NCBI RefSeq assembly: GCF_021568695.1
Contig: NZ_JAKGTI010000003.1
Span: forward strand, 62,001 to 126,000
Length of the DNA: 64,000 bases
Source: Maritalea mediterranea
GTDB lineage: Bacteria > Pseudomonadota > Alphaproteobacteria > Rhizobiales > Devosiaceae
Direction of reading: 5' to 3'
How positions within the stretch are numbered: the first letter of the stretch is position 1; every line of letters begins with the position of its first letter. This document shows, piece by piece, positions 16,542 through 24,556 of the stretch. The notes below the pieces were generated by a model, which saw only the letters and a list, made by a program, of their open reading frames with translations, ran no database searches and was not told the DNA's origin. The position numbers and the translations under genes are program-made.

Positions 16542-17093
16542 TTACTGCCCAAAACTATCAAACTCGCCGGCGAGGAATTCTTCTTCCGCCGGCGTGTTTT
16601 TGCGCCCCAGCACCTGGTTGCGATAAGGATAGCGGCCAAATTGTTCGATGATGTCGCGGTGCTTGATTTCATAATTGAGGCTATCTTCATTGCCCAAACT
16701 CTTGAACAATTTCAGCGCTTCATCATGCACCTTGAGGCTTTCAGCGTGCATATAGGGCATATAGGCAAAAACGCGCATGCGATTGTCTAAGGTCTGATCA
16801 TCCCCACGTGCCACCATTTCTTGCGCCAGGGTCAGTGCCTGCATATCTGAGGCGAAGGCGCGCTTGTCTTTGCGATAAATTTGCCGGCTGAACTGGTCGA
16901 GAATAATGATTTCGGCCAGACGGCCTTCTGCGTCATTGCGCCAATCAAACAGATCACCGCGCGCGGCGGCAGTGTGGGTGTCTTTAAACCGGTCGATGAT
17001 TTTGGCGTCAAATTCCTCGCCGCCCATAAACCAATCTTTCTCTCCATGCTCGACAAACCAGAAATCAATAATGTCTTTTGCGGTGACAGTCAT
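16542..17093 (-). CDS. DUF924 family protein
   Basis: This 183-residue soluble protein has the DUF924 hallmarks: IIDFWFVEHGEKDWF at the start, RDLFDW-like GDLFDWRNDAEGRLAEIIIL, the DQFSRQIYR motif and a later YMPYMHAESLKVHDEALKLF. The family adopts a TPR-like helical fold and its function is unknown. It is convergent with the transporter operon, 7 bp from the phnE stop, and is not obviously part of it. Confidence 0.85.
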   Translation of the reverse strand: MTVTAKDIIDFWFVEHGEKDWFMGGEEFDAKIIDRFKDTHTAAARGDLFDWRNDAEGRLAEIIILDQFSRQIYRKDKRAFASDMQALTLAQEMVARGDDQTLDNRMRVFAYMPYMHAESLKVHDEALKLFKSLGNEDSLNYEIKHRDIIEQFGRYPYRNQVLGRKNTPAEEEFLAGEFDSFGQ

Positions 17094-17225
17094 AAGCGCT
17101 CCTTTTACAAGGCAGATAGATTGGTCTGATCTTTTGAGAAAATCAATATGATGTGACGATTGGGGTCGCCTTCGCGTGCTATTTTGCGTTAGTAAGGCGC
17201 AACTTTATCATTGTCGGTATCTTAT

Positions 17226-18566
17226 ATGACCATAGAAACCATCAAACCATTCCACATGAACCGCGACACCATGACCGGTGTTTCACGCGATCTCTATCGA
17301 CTAGCAGACAGCGGTCGGGAGATCATTGTGGGGCTGATCGGTGCCGGGGAAATGGGCACGGATTTGATTTTGCAGATTGGTCGGATGCGCGGCATGCGTG
17401 TGGGCGCGGTGGCGGTGCGCAATATCGAAAATGCGCTCAAGGCGATTGAGATTGCCTATGGTGATCGCGAGATGGCGGTCGTGTGCGAAAATGATGCCGC
17501 CATTTCTCGCGCGATTGAAATGGGCAAGATTGCTGTATGCGGTGATGCGCGGTTGGTGGCGCAAAATGGCCATGTGAGCCAGGTGATTGAAGCGACGGGC
17601 AAGCCGAGCGTGGGCGCTGAAATTGGCTTGCTGACGCTGGAGGCGGGCAAGCATCTGGTGATGATGAATGTGGAAGCCGATGTGACCGTCGGCACCTATC
17701 TGCATCGTCGTGCGAAAGAGCTTGGGCTGGTTTATTCTGTTGGCGCCGGCGACGAGCCGTCCTCCATCATGGAATTGATTGATTTTGCCAACGCGCTGGA
17801 GCTGCCGATTATTTCCGCCGGTAAGGGCAAGAATAACCCGCTTAAATTTGATGCGGTGCCGGATGATTATGAAGAGGAAGCCTTTGCCCGCAATATGAAT
17901 CCGCGCATGCTGGTGGAGTTTGTCGACGGCTCCAAAACCATGGTGGAAATGGCGGCGCTGGCCAATGCCACGGGCATGGTGCCGGACGTGCCGGGCATGC
18001 ACGGGCCGGAGGCGACCATTGATACGCTTGAGGATATTCTGATTCCAAAAGAAGATGGCGGCATCCTCTCCGGTGCAGGCAAAGTGGATTACACGATCGG
18101 CAAGGGCGTCGCGCCGGGGGTGTTTGTGGTGGTGAAGGCCCCGCATGAGCGTATCCATGAGCGCATGGCCGATTTGAAAGTGGGGCGCGGGCCTTATTTC
18201 ACGCTCTATCGCCCGTTCCACCTCACAAGTTTGGAAGTGCCGCTCACCTGTGCGCGGATCGCGCTTTATGGCCAGTCGGATATGGTGCCGATGGATCGGC
18301 CGGTGGCGGATGTGTGCGCGGTAGCCAAAAAGGATATGCAGCCGGGCGAAACGCTCGATGCGATCGGGCAATATTGCTATCGCTCATTCACCATGACGCA
18401 GGAAGATGCCAAAGCGAAAGCAGCGCATCCAGTGGGATTAATTGAAGGCGGAAGAGTGACCGCGCCGATCAAAAAAGGCGACTTGATCACCGCTGACAAT
18501 ACCAGCCCGGACGCGAACCTGAAAATCGTAGAGCTGCGCCGCGCGCAAGATGATATGCTGGCCTAG
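17226..18566 (+). CDS. NAD(P)-dependent oxidoreductase with C-terminal SAF domain
   Basis: This protein of about 446 residues has an N-terminal Rossmann fold with GLIGAGEMGTDLILQIG (dinucleotide-binding GxGxxG) and a homoserine-dehydrogenase-like layout, including EATGKPSVGAEIGLLTLEAG. After a catalytic-type middle (SVGAGDEPSSIMELIDFANA, GKGKNNPLKFD), the last 90 residues resemble a SAF domain (AKKDMQPGETLDAIG, GLIEGGRVTAPIKKGDLIT). The substrate is unknown; sugar-acid or polyol-derived carbonyls are plausible. ATG at 17226 is chosen; ATG at 17256 is an alternative. Confidence 0.75.
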   Translation: MTIETIKPFHMNRDTMTGVSRDLYRLADSGREIIVGLIGAGEMGTDLILQIGRMRGMRVGAVAVRNIENALKAIEIAYGDREMAVVCENDAAISRAIEMGKIAVCGDARLVAQNGHVSQVIEATGKPSVGAEIGLLTLEAGKHLVMMNVEADVTVGTYLHRRAKELGLVYSVGAGDEPSSIMELIDFANALELPIISAGKGKNNPLKFDAVPDDYEEEAFARNMNPRMLVEFVDGSKTMVEMAALANATGMVPDVPGMHGPEATIDTLEDILIPKEDGGILSGAGKVDYTIGKGVAPGVFVVVKAPHERIHERMADLKVGRGPYFTLYRPFHLTSLEVPLTCARIALYGQSDMVPMDRPVADVCAVAKKDMQPGETLDAIGQYCYRSFTMTQEDAKAKAAHPVGLIEGGRVTAPIKKGDLITADNTSPDANLKIVELRRAQDDMLA

Positions 18567-18581
18567 GCATTCAAAGCGAAG

Positions 18582-18838
18582 CCCCTCCCCATCAAGGCAG
18601 GGTAATCGCATGTGAGTGCAACCAGTCATCTTTAGAATCAATTCGTTGAATAAAAAGCCAAACCATCGCCGACCGCCAGCGCTGCACAGACCCCGGATCA
18701 AGTCCGGGGAGGTCCCACGGAGAAGATGAGGCCACGTAGCACCAAGGCTCGCGCCGAGGCGCTAAATATGTGCTTAGGCTGCGCAGCGCTAACCACCGCT
18801 TTTTCATATGCGTAATCCCTCCCCTTGAGGGGGAGGGA
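18582..18838. repeat. 257-bp gene-free inverted-repeat element (MITE-like or intergenic palindrome)
   Basis: The gap between the SAF oxidoreductase and znuA holds no gene. Its ends are imperfect inverted repeats of about 35 bp: the left arm starts CCCCTCCCCATCAAGG and the right arm, reversed, starts TCCCTCCCCCTCAAGG, and both run on to a CGCATRTGA-like end. Inside, a second inverted pair AGCGCTGC (18678) and GCAGCGCT (18783) brackets a palindrome of arms CCCCGGA and TCCGGGG around TCAAG (18691-18709). The right arm alone folds as a GC-rich hairpin (18816-18838). No transposase is present. A non-autonomous element or a dispersed palindromic repeat fits best. Confidence 0.6.
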
Positions 18839-18856
18839 CTTAGGGTGGGGTGAAGA

Positions 18857-19918
18857 TTATTCGCTCAAGCAATCGGCAAAATTGTTGCCCATAGTGCGGA
18901 TAAGCTCGAAGTACAGATCAGCCCCATCGGCCAGATCAGCGCCCAACGGGTCCAGCACCGCCTGTTTCACGTCCGTCCCTTCCACGGCTAAATCCACCAG
19001 TTTGGCGTCAAATTGCGGCTCTGCGAAAATGCAGCTGATCTGATCTTCTTTGAGGTGCGCCTTCAATTTGGTCAACCGCTTGGCGCCGGGCTTTACGTCC
19101 GGGCTCAGGGTCACGGTGCCGGCGTTCGACAGGCCATATTGGGTTTCAAAATATTGATAGGCATCGTGGAAGGTGACAAATTTCTTGTCTTCCAATCCGG
19201 CCAGCTGCGCTTTGATTTCCGCGTTCAACGCATCCAATTGCGCCAGAGTTTTAGCGGCATTTTCCTGATATTGAACGGCATTTGCCGCGTCGGCTGCGCT
19301 GAGTTCTTCGGCCACCAATTCGACAAAATGTTTGGCATTTTCAACGTCCAACCACATATGCAAATCGGTATTGCCATGATTGTGGCCCTGTTCTTCGTGC
19401 CCATGATCATCGTTCCCATGTGCCTCATCATCGTGGCTGTGCTCCTCACCATGCGCATGATCATCTTTGTGGTCATGATCGTCGTGGCCGTGTTCATGCT
19501 CATGCCCGTGGTCTTCATGTTCGGTATGATTGTGCTCGTCACGGCGATGATCATCGAGGCTCACTTCCCGCGTGGGCAGGAAATGGAAATGATCTTGATG
19601 ATCCTGCAGCGCAATCACCTTGGCGGTTTGCGGCAAGGAGGTAATCGATTTGGCTAGAAAGCTCTCGAGATTGTCGCCGACCCAGAATATAATATCTGCG
19701 TTCTGCAGCGCCTGGGCGTCTGAAGGCTTCAATGAGTAATGGTGGGGCGAAGCATTGGCAGGCACAATATTTGTTGGCGTCAATACACCATCGGTCACAT
19801 TGGCTACCAGCGAATGGAGCGGACGAATGGACGTGACCACATTCAGATCACTGGCTGAGGCCAGTCCGGTCATCGCCAAACTTAACACAAGGGCGCTTAC
19901 GCTCATCTTCATCCGCAT
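18857..19918 (-). CDS. znuA: Zinc ABC transporter substrate-binding protein ZnuA
   Basis: ZnuA binds Zn2+ in the periplasm and hands it to ZnuBC. The protein of about 353 residues has a signal peptide ending near GLASA, the zinc-ligand segments NASPHHYSLKPSDAQAL, NTDLHMWLD and TFHDAYQYFETQYG, and a long charged loop of about 60 residues packed with His, Asp and Glu, typical of ZnuA. Three consecutive ATG codons follow AGGAG; the third (19918) has the best spacing. It is divergent from znuC across a gap with Zur sites. Confidence 0.94.
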   Translation of the reverse strand: MRMKMSVSALVLSLAMTGLASASDLNVVTSIRPLHSLVANVTDGVLTPTNIVPANASPHHYSLKPSDAQALQNADIIFWVGDNLESFLAKSITSLPQTAKVIALQDHQDHFHFLPTREVSLDDHRRDEHNHTEHEDHGHEHEHGHDDHDHKDDHAHGEEHSHDDEAHGNDDHGHEEQGHNHGNTDLHMWLDVENAKHFVELVAEELSAADAANAVQYQENAAKTLAQLDALNAEIKAQLAGLEDKKFVTFHDAYQYFETQYGLSNAGTVTLSPDVKPGAKRLTKLKAHLKEDQISCIFAEPQFDAKLVDLAVEGTDVKQAVLDPLGADLADGADLYFELIRTMGNNFADCLSE

Positions 19919-19930
19919 CATCATCTCCTA

Positions 19931-19949
19931 AATGTAATAACATAACATT
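19931..19949. promoter_or_regulatory. Zur box 1 in the znuA-znuC gap
   Basis: AATGTAATAACATAACATT matches the well-known Zur operator core AATGTTATAWTATAACATT at 17 of 19 positions. It lies just ahead of znuA and 67 bp before znuC, where bound Zn-Zur would repress both directions. The zur gene is the last gene of the znuCB operon, so the circuit is autoregulated. Confidence 0.8.
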
Positions 19950-19951
19950 GT

Positions 19952-19970
19952 TGCGTTACGATATAACGTA
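19952..19970. promoter_or_regulatory. Zur box 2 in the znuA-znuC gap
   Basis: A second palindrome with arms CGTTA and TAACG (19954-19968) matches the Zur core at about 12 of 19 positions. It starts exactly 21 bp after box 1, so two dimers would bind on the same face of the helix. It is weaker than box 1 by sequence. Confidence 0.6.
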
Positions 19971-20016
19971 TGGCAAAAAGAGGCGCAACAGCTAATTTTC
20001 AAGCGAGGACAATTTC

Positions 20017-20838
20017 GTGTCCGAACAATTTTCGACGCAAAATGCTTTGGTGCATCTCGACAATGTCGGCGTTTATCGCGACGGCAAATGGCTGGTGCGC
20101 GGCGTCACATTTGATGTGCATCCCCAGGAAATTGTCACCCTGATCGGGCCGAACGGTTCGGGCAAATCCACCAGCGTCAAGGCGGCGCTCGGGGTATTGT
20201 CGCCAACTGAAGGGCAAGTGGTCCGTCAGTCAGATTTGCAGGTGGGTTATGTGCCGCAAAAATTTGCGCTGGACTGGACTTTGCCCATGCCGGTCAAGCG
20301 GTTGATGAATTTGACCCAGAAGCATAGCCACGCTGAAATTGAACGGGCGTTGGAATTGGTGGGCATCGCGCATTTGAAATCCTCCAATGTTCAATCTCTG
20401 TCTGGCGGCGAAACCCAACGGGCTCTGCTGGCGCGGGCGCTGTTGATGCAACCCGATCTGCTGGTGCTGGACGAGCCGGTGCAGGGGGTGGATTTCGCTG
20501 GCGAAATTGCGCTTTATGATCTGATCAAAACAATTCGCGACGAAACGGGTTGTGGGATTCTATTGATCTCCCATGATTTGCATGTGGTGATGGCGCAGAC
20601 CGACACGGTGATTTGCATGAACGGCCATGTGTGTTGCCGCGGCACGCCGAAACTGGTGGCCGAGAGCGACGAATATAGACGCCTATTTGGCGCGCGGGCG
20701 GCGCAGAGCCTTGCCGTTTATGAGCATGATCATGACCACACCCATTTGCCGGACGGGCGAGTGTTGCATGCGGATGGCAGCATTCACGAGCATTGTGATC
20801 ACAGCCATGACGCCCCGCGCGAAAAGGAACCTCATTAA
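20017..20838 (+). CDS. znuC: Zinc ABC transporter ATP-binding protein ZnuC
   Basis: ZnuC drives zinc import. The 273-residue protein begins at a GTG with GAGGA upstream and has Walker A GPNGSGKST, signature LSGGETQRALLARALL and Walker B LVLDEPVQGVD. The C-terminal 35 residues are His-rich (EHDHDHTHLPDGRVLHADGS, then a further HEHCDHSHD), an acidic-histidine tail that could sense or buffer zinc; the role is inference. Its stop shares a base with the znuB start. Confidence 0.93.
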   Translation: MSEQFSTQNALVHLDNVGVYRDGKWLVRGVTFDVHPQEIVTLIGPNGSGKSTSVKAALGVLSPTEGQVVRQSDLQVGYVPQKFALDWTLPMPVKRLMNLTQKHSHAEIERALELVGIAHLKSSNVQSLSGGETQRALLARALLMQPDLLVLDEPVQGVDFAGEIALYDLIKTIRDETGCGILLISHDLHVVMAQTDTVICMNGHVCCRGTPKLVAESDEYRRLFGARAAQSLAVYEHDHDHTHLPDGRVLHADGSIHEHCDHSHDAPREKEPH

Positions 20839-21668
20839 TGGCGATTTTTGATGATTTCTTTATGCGGGCGCTGGTTGCGGGCATCGGTTTTGCGCTGGTG
20901 ACCGGTCCGCTGGGCTGTTTTATCGTCTGGCGCCGCATGGCCTATTTTGGTGACACAATGGCGCATTCGGCGCTGTTGGGGGTCGCGCTCAGCTTTGTGT
21001 TCAACCTCAATTTGATGGTTGGCGTGATCGCTGTGGCGCTGATGGTGTCTGTGGCGCTGCTGGTTTTGGAAAAGCGACAATCGCTTTCGGCCGATGCATT
21101 GCTGGGCATTCTTTCCCATTCCACTCTGGCGTTGGGTTTGGTGATTGTCAGCATAATGAGCTCGGTGCGCATTGATCTGATGGGGCTGCTGTTTGGCGAC
21201 ATTCTGGCGGTCACGACAGCCGATATTCAGATGGTTTATGGGCTTGGGGCCATTGTGCTGGCGGTGCTGATCTTTTTCTGGCGACCGCTGGTGGCGGCGA
21301 CGGTGAATGTGGAGCTGGCGCAGGCGGAGAATATGAAGCCTCAGCGCAGCCGGTTTGTGCTGATGATCTTACTGGCATTGCTGATTGCCATTGCCATGAA
21401 GATTGTGGGGATTTTGTTGATCACGGCTTTGCTGATCATCCCCGCGGCCACCGCGCGGCGCTTTGCTTTAACGCCCGAGATTATGGCGGTGCTCGCTTCG
21501 GTGCTGGGCGTTGTGGCGGTGATTGGCGGGCTTTATGGTTCACTGCATTATGACACGCCCTCGGGGCCATCCATTGTGGTGGCGGCGTTGGTCATCTTTT
21601 TGATTTCATTGGTGCCAAAAAATCTGTTCGGCGCCAAAAACCAGCCTGTGGAGGCCCGCCATGACTGA
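20838..21668 (+). CDS. znuB: Zinc ABC transporter permease ZnuB
   Basis: This 276-residue inner-membrane permease of the ABC-3 family has eight or so hydrophobic helices and the family segments GPLGCFIVWRRMAYFGDTMA, HSALLGVALSF and LLITALLIIPAATARRFA. It starts within the znuC stop (TAATG) and its end overlaps zur by 8 bp, so znuC-znuB-zur form one coupled operon. Confidence 0.94.
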   Translation: MAIFDDFFMRALVAGIGFALVTGPLGCFIVWRRMAYFGDTMAHSALLGVALSFVFNLNLMVGVIAVALMVSVALLVLEKRQSLSADALLGILSHSTLALGLVIVSIMSSVRIDLMGLLFGDILAVTTADIQMVYGLGAIVLAVLIFFWRPLVAATVNVELAQAENMKPQRSRFVLMILLALLIAIAMKIVGILLITALLIIPAATARRFALTPEIMAVLASVLGVVAVIGGLYGSLHYDTPSGPSIVVAALVIFLISLVPKNLFGAKNQPVEARHD

Positions 21669-22050
21669 GCAAAATCTCACCAAAAATCAGGATTTGGTGT
21701 TGAACCAGTTGGGCAAATCCAAAACGCCCATGAGCGCTTATGATCTCCTGGACAGTTTGCGCGACAAGGGCCTGAAAGCACCGCTGCAAATTTATCGGGC
21801 GCTGGATAAGCTCACCGAGATGGGGCTGGCCCACCGACTTGAAAGCCTCAATGCTTTTGTGGCCTGCGCCCACCCGAACTGCCATGAAAATGAGCTTATT
21901 GCCTTTGGCATTTGCGAAAAGTGCAACAAGGTCTGGGAATTCTCCGATGATGAGGTGAGCAACCGCCTCGACCTCTGGGCCAAAGAACGCGACTTCACGC
22001 CGGTCAAAACCAGCCTCGAGATCCGCGGCATTTGTGCCAAATGCGCCTAG
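21661..22050 (+). CDS. zur: Zinc uptake regulator Zur (Fur family)
   Basis: This 129-residue Fur-family repressor senses Zn2+. It contains a winged-helix segment (MSAYDLLDSLRDKGLKAPLQ, IYRALDKLTEMGLAHRLESL), a Fur-like metal region FVACAHPNCHENELIAF, and two dicysteine pairs, GICEKCNK and GICAKCA, for the structural zinc. Location at the end of the znuCB operon and the Zur boxes upstream support Zur over Fur or PerR. Confidence 0.92.
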   Translation: MTEQNLTKNQDLVLNQLGKSKTPMSAYDLLDSLRDKGLKAPLQIYRALDKLTEMGLAHRLESLNAFVACAHPNCHENELIAFGICEKCNKVWEFSDDEVSNRLDLWAKERDFTPVKTSLEIRGICAKCA

Positions 22051-22175
22051 TCCGATCCCAGCTTGCCATTCTGCGCCACCCCTGATAGGAAGCGCGTCCG
22101 CATTTTATCAGGTCGACATTTTGCCCGTTCGTTTGCCGCGAGCTGGGCGGGGTGGTTTCGTTTCGGGAGAAGCAT

Positions 22176-23498
22176 ATGGGCGCGCACTATTCTTATGGGG
22201 TGGATTTTGGCACCACCAACACCGTGATCGCCCGGGCCAACCCCGCTGGTGAGGTGGAAACGATACAGTTTGGCCTCAGCGACCAGATGTCTGATGTTTA
22301 TCGCTCCGTTTTGTGCTTTCAAAAGATCGAGCGCGACCGTTCCTTTGATGTGGAGGTAAGTGCCGGGCTTGAAGGCATCAAGGCCTATTTGTCGGCGCTC
22401 TCTGAAATTCGCTTTATCCAATCATTCAAAAGCCATGCGGCCAGTCGCCTATTTGAAGATACGCGGGTGTTCGGGCAAAAATTTCGCTTTGAGGATTTGC
22501 TTACCGCCTTTTTGCAGACCGCGCGTAAAAGTGCACATGAGGGGGCGTTGGATCAGATGGGCAGCAGCTTTATCTCCGGTCGGCCCGTGGCCTTTGTTGG
22601 CGCGTCGCCCGATGATCAATTGGCCATGGAGCGCTATGAGCTGGGGTACAAGAATGCCGGGTTCCCCACCCCGCAGCATGTTTATGAGCCGGTGGGCGCG
22701 GCCTATTCTTATGCCAAGCGGTTGCAAAAAGATGCGACGGTGCTGGTCGGCGATTTTGGCGGCGGCACCAGCGACTTTTCCATCATCCGGTTCGAGCGGC
22801 ACGGCGACAAGGTCGTGGCGCATCCGCTCGGTTATGCTGGGGTGGGCATTGCGGGCGACAGTTTAGATTATCGCATCATTGATGCAGTGATCTGCCCGGA
22901 ATTGGGTAAGGGCACGCAATATAAATCCTTCGACAAAATCCTTGAAATCCCCAAGCATTATTTTGCCAATTTTGCACGCTGGCACCAATTGGCGGTGCTG
23001 AAAACACCGCAAAATATGAATGAGCTGGAAGAGCTGTGGCAGGCATCATTGGCGCCCGATAAGCTGGAGGCCCTGATCGACACCATCATGGATGATCGTG
23101 GCTTTGATATTTATCGTGCCGTTTCCGGCGCCAAGGCGGAACTGTCCTCCAAACCCTCGGCGCGGCTGCAGATCAAGCTGGGTAAAATCGCGATTGATCG
23201 CGAAATTCAGGTGCAGGAATTTGAGCAATGGATCGAAAAAGATCTGGCTCAAATCGGCGCGGCTGTCGATGGATTGTTTGATCGTAAACATATCAATTTG
23301 GACGATATCGACCATGTCTTTCTGACCGGCGGATCGTCCTTTATTCCGGCCGTGAAGCGTTTGTTTGCAGATCGGTTCGGGCCAGAGAAACTGGCGGACG
23401 GCAATCAGTTCCAGTCAGTGGCCCATGGGCTGGCGCTGATCGGGCTGTTGGATGATGTTTCGCCATGGCTCGCCGGGGCTGAGCTTTCATTGGCTTAA
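22176..23498 (+). CDS. Hsp70-family protein (YegD-like)
   Basis: The protein of about 440 residues has the actin/Hsp70 nucleotide fold: GVDFGTTNTVIA (phosphate 1), LVGDFGGGTSDFSIIRF (phosphate 2) and HVFLTGGSSFIPAVKRL (adenosine). It stops after the ATPase domain and lacks a peptide-binding domain, as YegD does. The start at 22176 follows GGGAGAAG. Its clients are unknown, and there is no co-chaperone gene beside it. Confidence 0.85.
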   Translation: MGAHYSYGVDFGTTNTVIARANPAGEVETIQFGLSDQMSDVYRSVLCFQKIERDRSFDVEVSAGLEGIKAYLSALSEIRFIQSFKSHAASRLFEDTRVFGQKFRFEDLLTAFLQTARKSAHEGALDQMGSSFISGRPVAFVGASPDDQLAMERYELGYKNAGFPTPQHVYEPVGAAYSYAKRLQKDATVLVGDFGGGTSDFSIIRFERHGDKVVAHPLGYAGVGIAGDSLDYRIIDAVICPELGKGTQYKSFDKILEIPKHYFANFARWHQLAVLKTPQNMNELEELWQASLAPDKLEALIDTIMDDRGFDIYRAVSGAKAELSSKPSARLQIKLGKIAIDREIQVQEFEQWIEKDLAQIGAAVDGLFDRKHINLDDIDHVFLTGGSSFIPAVKRLFADRFGPEKLADGNQFQSVAHGLALIGLLDDVSPWLAGAELSLA

Positions 23499-23621
23499 TA
23501 GTTCAAATGCGGATTGTCCCCCAATTACGATGATATATGAGGGAACCATTTTGGGTTTGTCGCGGTTATCTCTTTCACAGGCGCAGCAGCTGTGGCGCGC
23601 CGCAGGATAAGGGAGAGAAAC

Positions 23622-23783
23622 ATGTTTGAATGGATTCTGATTTTGCTTGTGGTCGCCGCTGTGGCCGGTCTTTTGGGGTTAAACACGCTGTCGGGCCTGG
23701 CGATGACCGGTGCCAAAATTCTCATTGGCTTAGTGCTGGTGGTTTTCCTGTTGGTGCTGTTGGGCGTTATCGCCATCGCGTAG
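23622..23783 (+). CDS. DUF1328 small membrane protein
   Basis: This 53-residue protein has two predicted helices: MFEWILILLVVAAVAGLLG, then a Gly/Ala turn and LIGLVLVVFLLVLLGVIAIA. Length and pattern match the DUF1328 (YtjA-type) family of tiny inner-membrane proteins of unknown function. The start at 23622 has GGGAGAG just upstream; an upstream in-frame start at 23592 would add an Arg-rich tail before the first helix. Confidence 0.8.
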   Translation: MFEWILILLVVAAVAGLLGLNTLSGLAMTGAKILIGLVLVVFLLVLLGVIAIA

Positions 23784-23893
23784 ACGGGATAGGCTGATGC
23801 TGACATTTAGTGGCGGATCAAAGTCAGGCTCGGCTTGACTGTGCTTCACATGTCAGCAGACCAAATGGCTCCCAAACAAGCCTTGAGGGAGGG

Positions 23894-23919
23894 GTAAAAG
23901 GTGGTGGGCCACCTTTTAC
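23894..23919 (-). terminator. Hairpin at the end of the BLUF gene
   Basis: GTAAAAGGTGG and CCACCTTTTAC form an 11-bp stem with a 4-nt loop, overlapping the BLUF stop codon. On the minus strand it is followed by CCCCTCC rather than a T-run, so it is at best a weak terminator or RNA-stabilising stem. Confidence 0.4.
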
Positions 23920-24242
23920 GCTGTCATGGCTGTAATGAGTTGGTCAAACTGAGTGCCCTCAATTTGTTTCATGTGCCAACCTTGGTAAACGCGCGCTTCG
24001 ATTGGCGTGCGCATAATCTCAATAACGCCTGAATGGCGTCGATCTTTTTCGATGTTTTTCATGAGCTGAGTGAGGTGATGCTCCGCCCCTTCCAGCACTT
24101 GGGCGAAATTCACCCCATTATAGGCGAGGGCTCCTGTTATGTCGTGTTCGGCATTCACCTTTTGGGCGTCCACCACAATTTGGTCCACATCGGCTTTTTT
24201 CAAATTTGGTAGGGCCGTGCTCACATAGAGAATTCTGATCAA
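23916..24242 (-). CDS. Short BLUF-domain blue-light photoreceptor
   Basis: The protein is essentially one FAD-binding BLUF domain of 108 residues. The residues that make the light switch are present: Tyr6 (RILYVST), Asn30, Gln48 (FAQVLEG) and Trp89 with Met91 (QGWHMK). The DRRHSGV motif is also typical. No output domain is fused, so it would signal by protein contact. I start it at the TTG at 24242, which follows AGGAAC and sits right before the first strand. The frame stays open to an ATG at 24329, which would add an unlike 29-residue tail. Confidence 0.85.
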   Translation of the reverse strand: MIRILYVSTALPNLKKADVDQIVVDAQKVNAEHDITGALAYNGVNFAQVLEGAEHHLTQLMKNIEKDRRHSGVIEIMRTPIEARVYQGWHMKQIEGTQFDQLITAMTA

Positions 24243-24371
24243 AGTCGTTCCTAAATCTGCCCCGCGGGCGTTCGTGCAGCGGTTTGCCCCCTGCGTATCC
24301 TTGAGCATAGCAAACATGGGTTTGTGCACAAACTATGGCGAGGATGTTGGCAGTGGGGCCGCTAGACTAAG

Positions 24372-24448
24372 TGGTGATCCCGGCGCGATTCGAACGCGCG
24401 ACCCTCAGATTAGGAATCTGATGCTCTATCCTGCTGAGCTACGGGACC
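24372..24448 (-). tRNA. tRNA-Arg (anticodon CCT)
   Basis: The minus strand folds as a complete tRNA. The acceptor arm is GGTCCCG with CGGGATC, the D arm contains TAGCTCAGCAGGATAGAGCA, the anticodon stem is CAGAT with ATCTG around loop TTCCTAA (anticodon CCT, reading AGG), and the T loop is GTTCGAATC. The discriminator is A and CCA is encoded. It is 77 nt and lies upstream of the BLUF gene on the same strand. Confidence 0.96.
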
Positions 24449-24556
24449 ACTTTTGCCAATCTAGCCAATCAAAGCGTCAGAGAAAAGCAGTTTGCGGGGA
24501 TGATTTTTGCCTAATTTTGGTGCAACATCGCCTCACGATAGTCAAACGAGGTCTTT

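Noticed and set aside
17301-18371. A 356-codon minus-strand open frame opposite the SAF oxidoreductase
   Set aside because: The product is dominated by His, Arg and Ile-Gly runs and has no motif; the plus-strand gene has a Rossmann fold.
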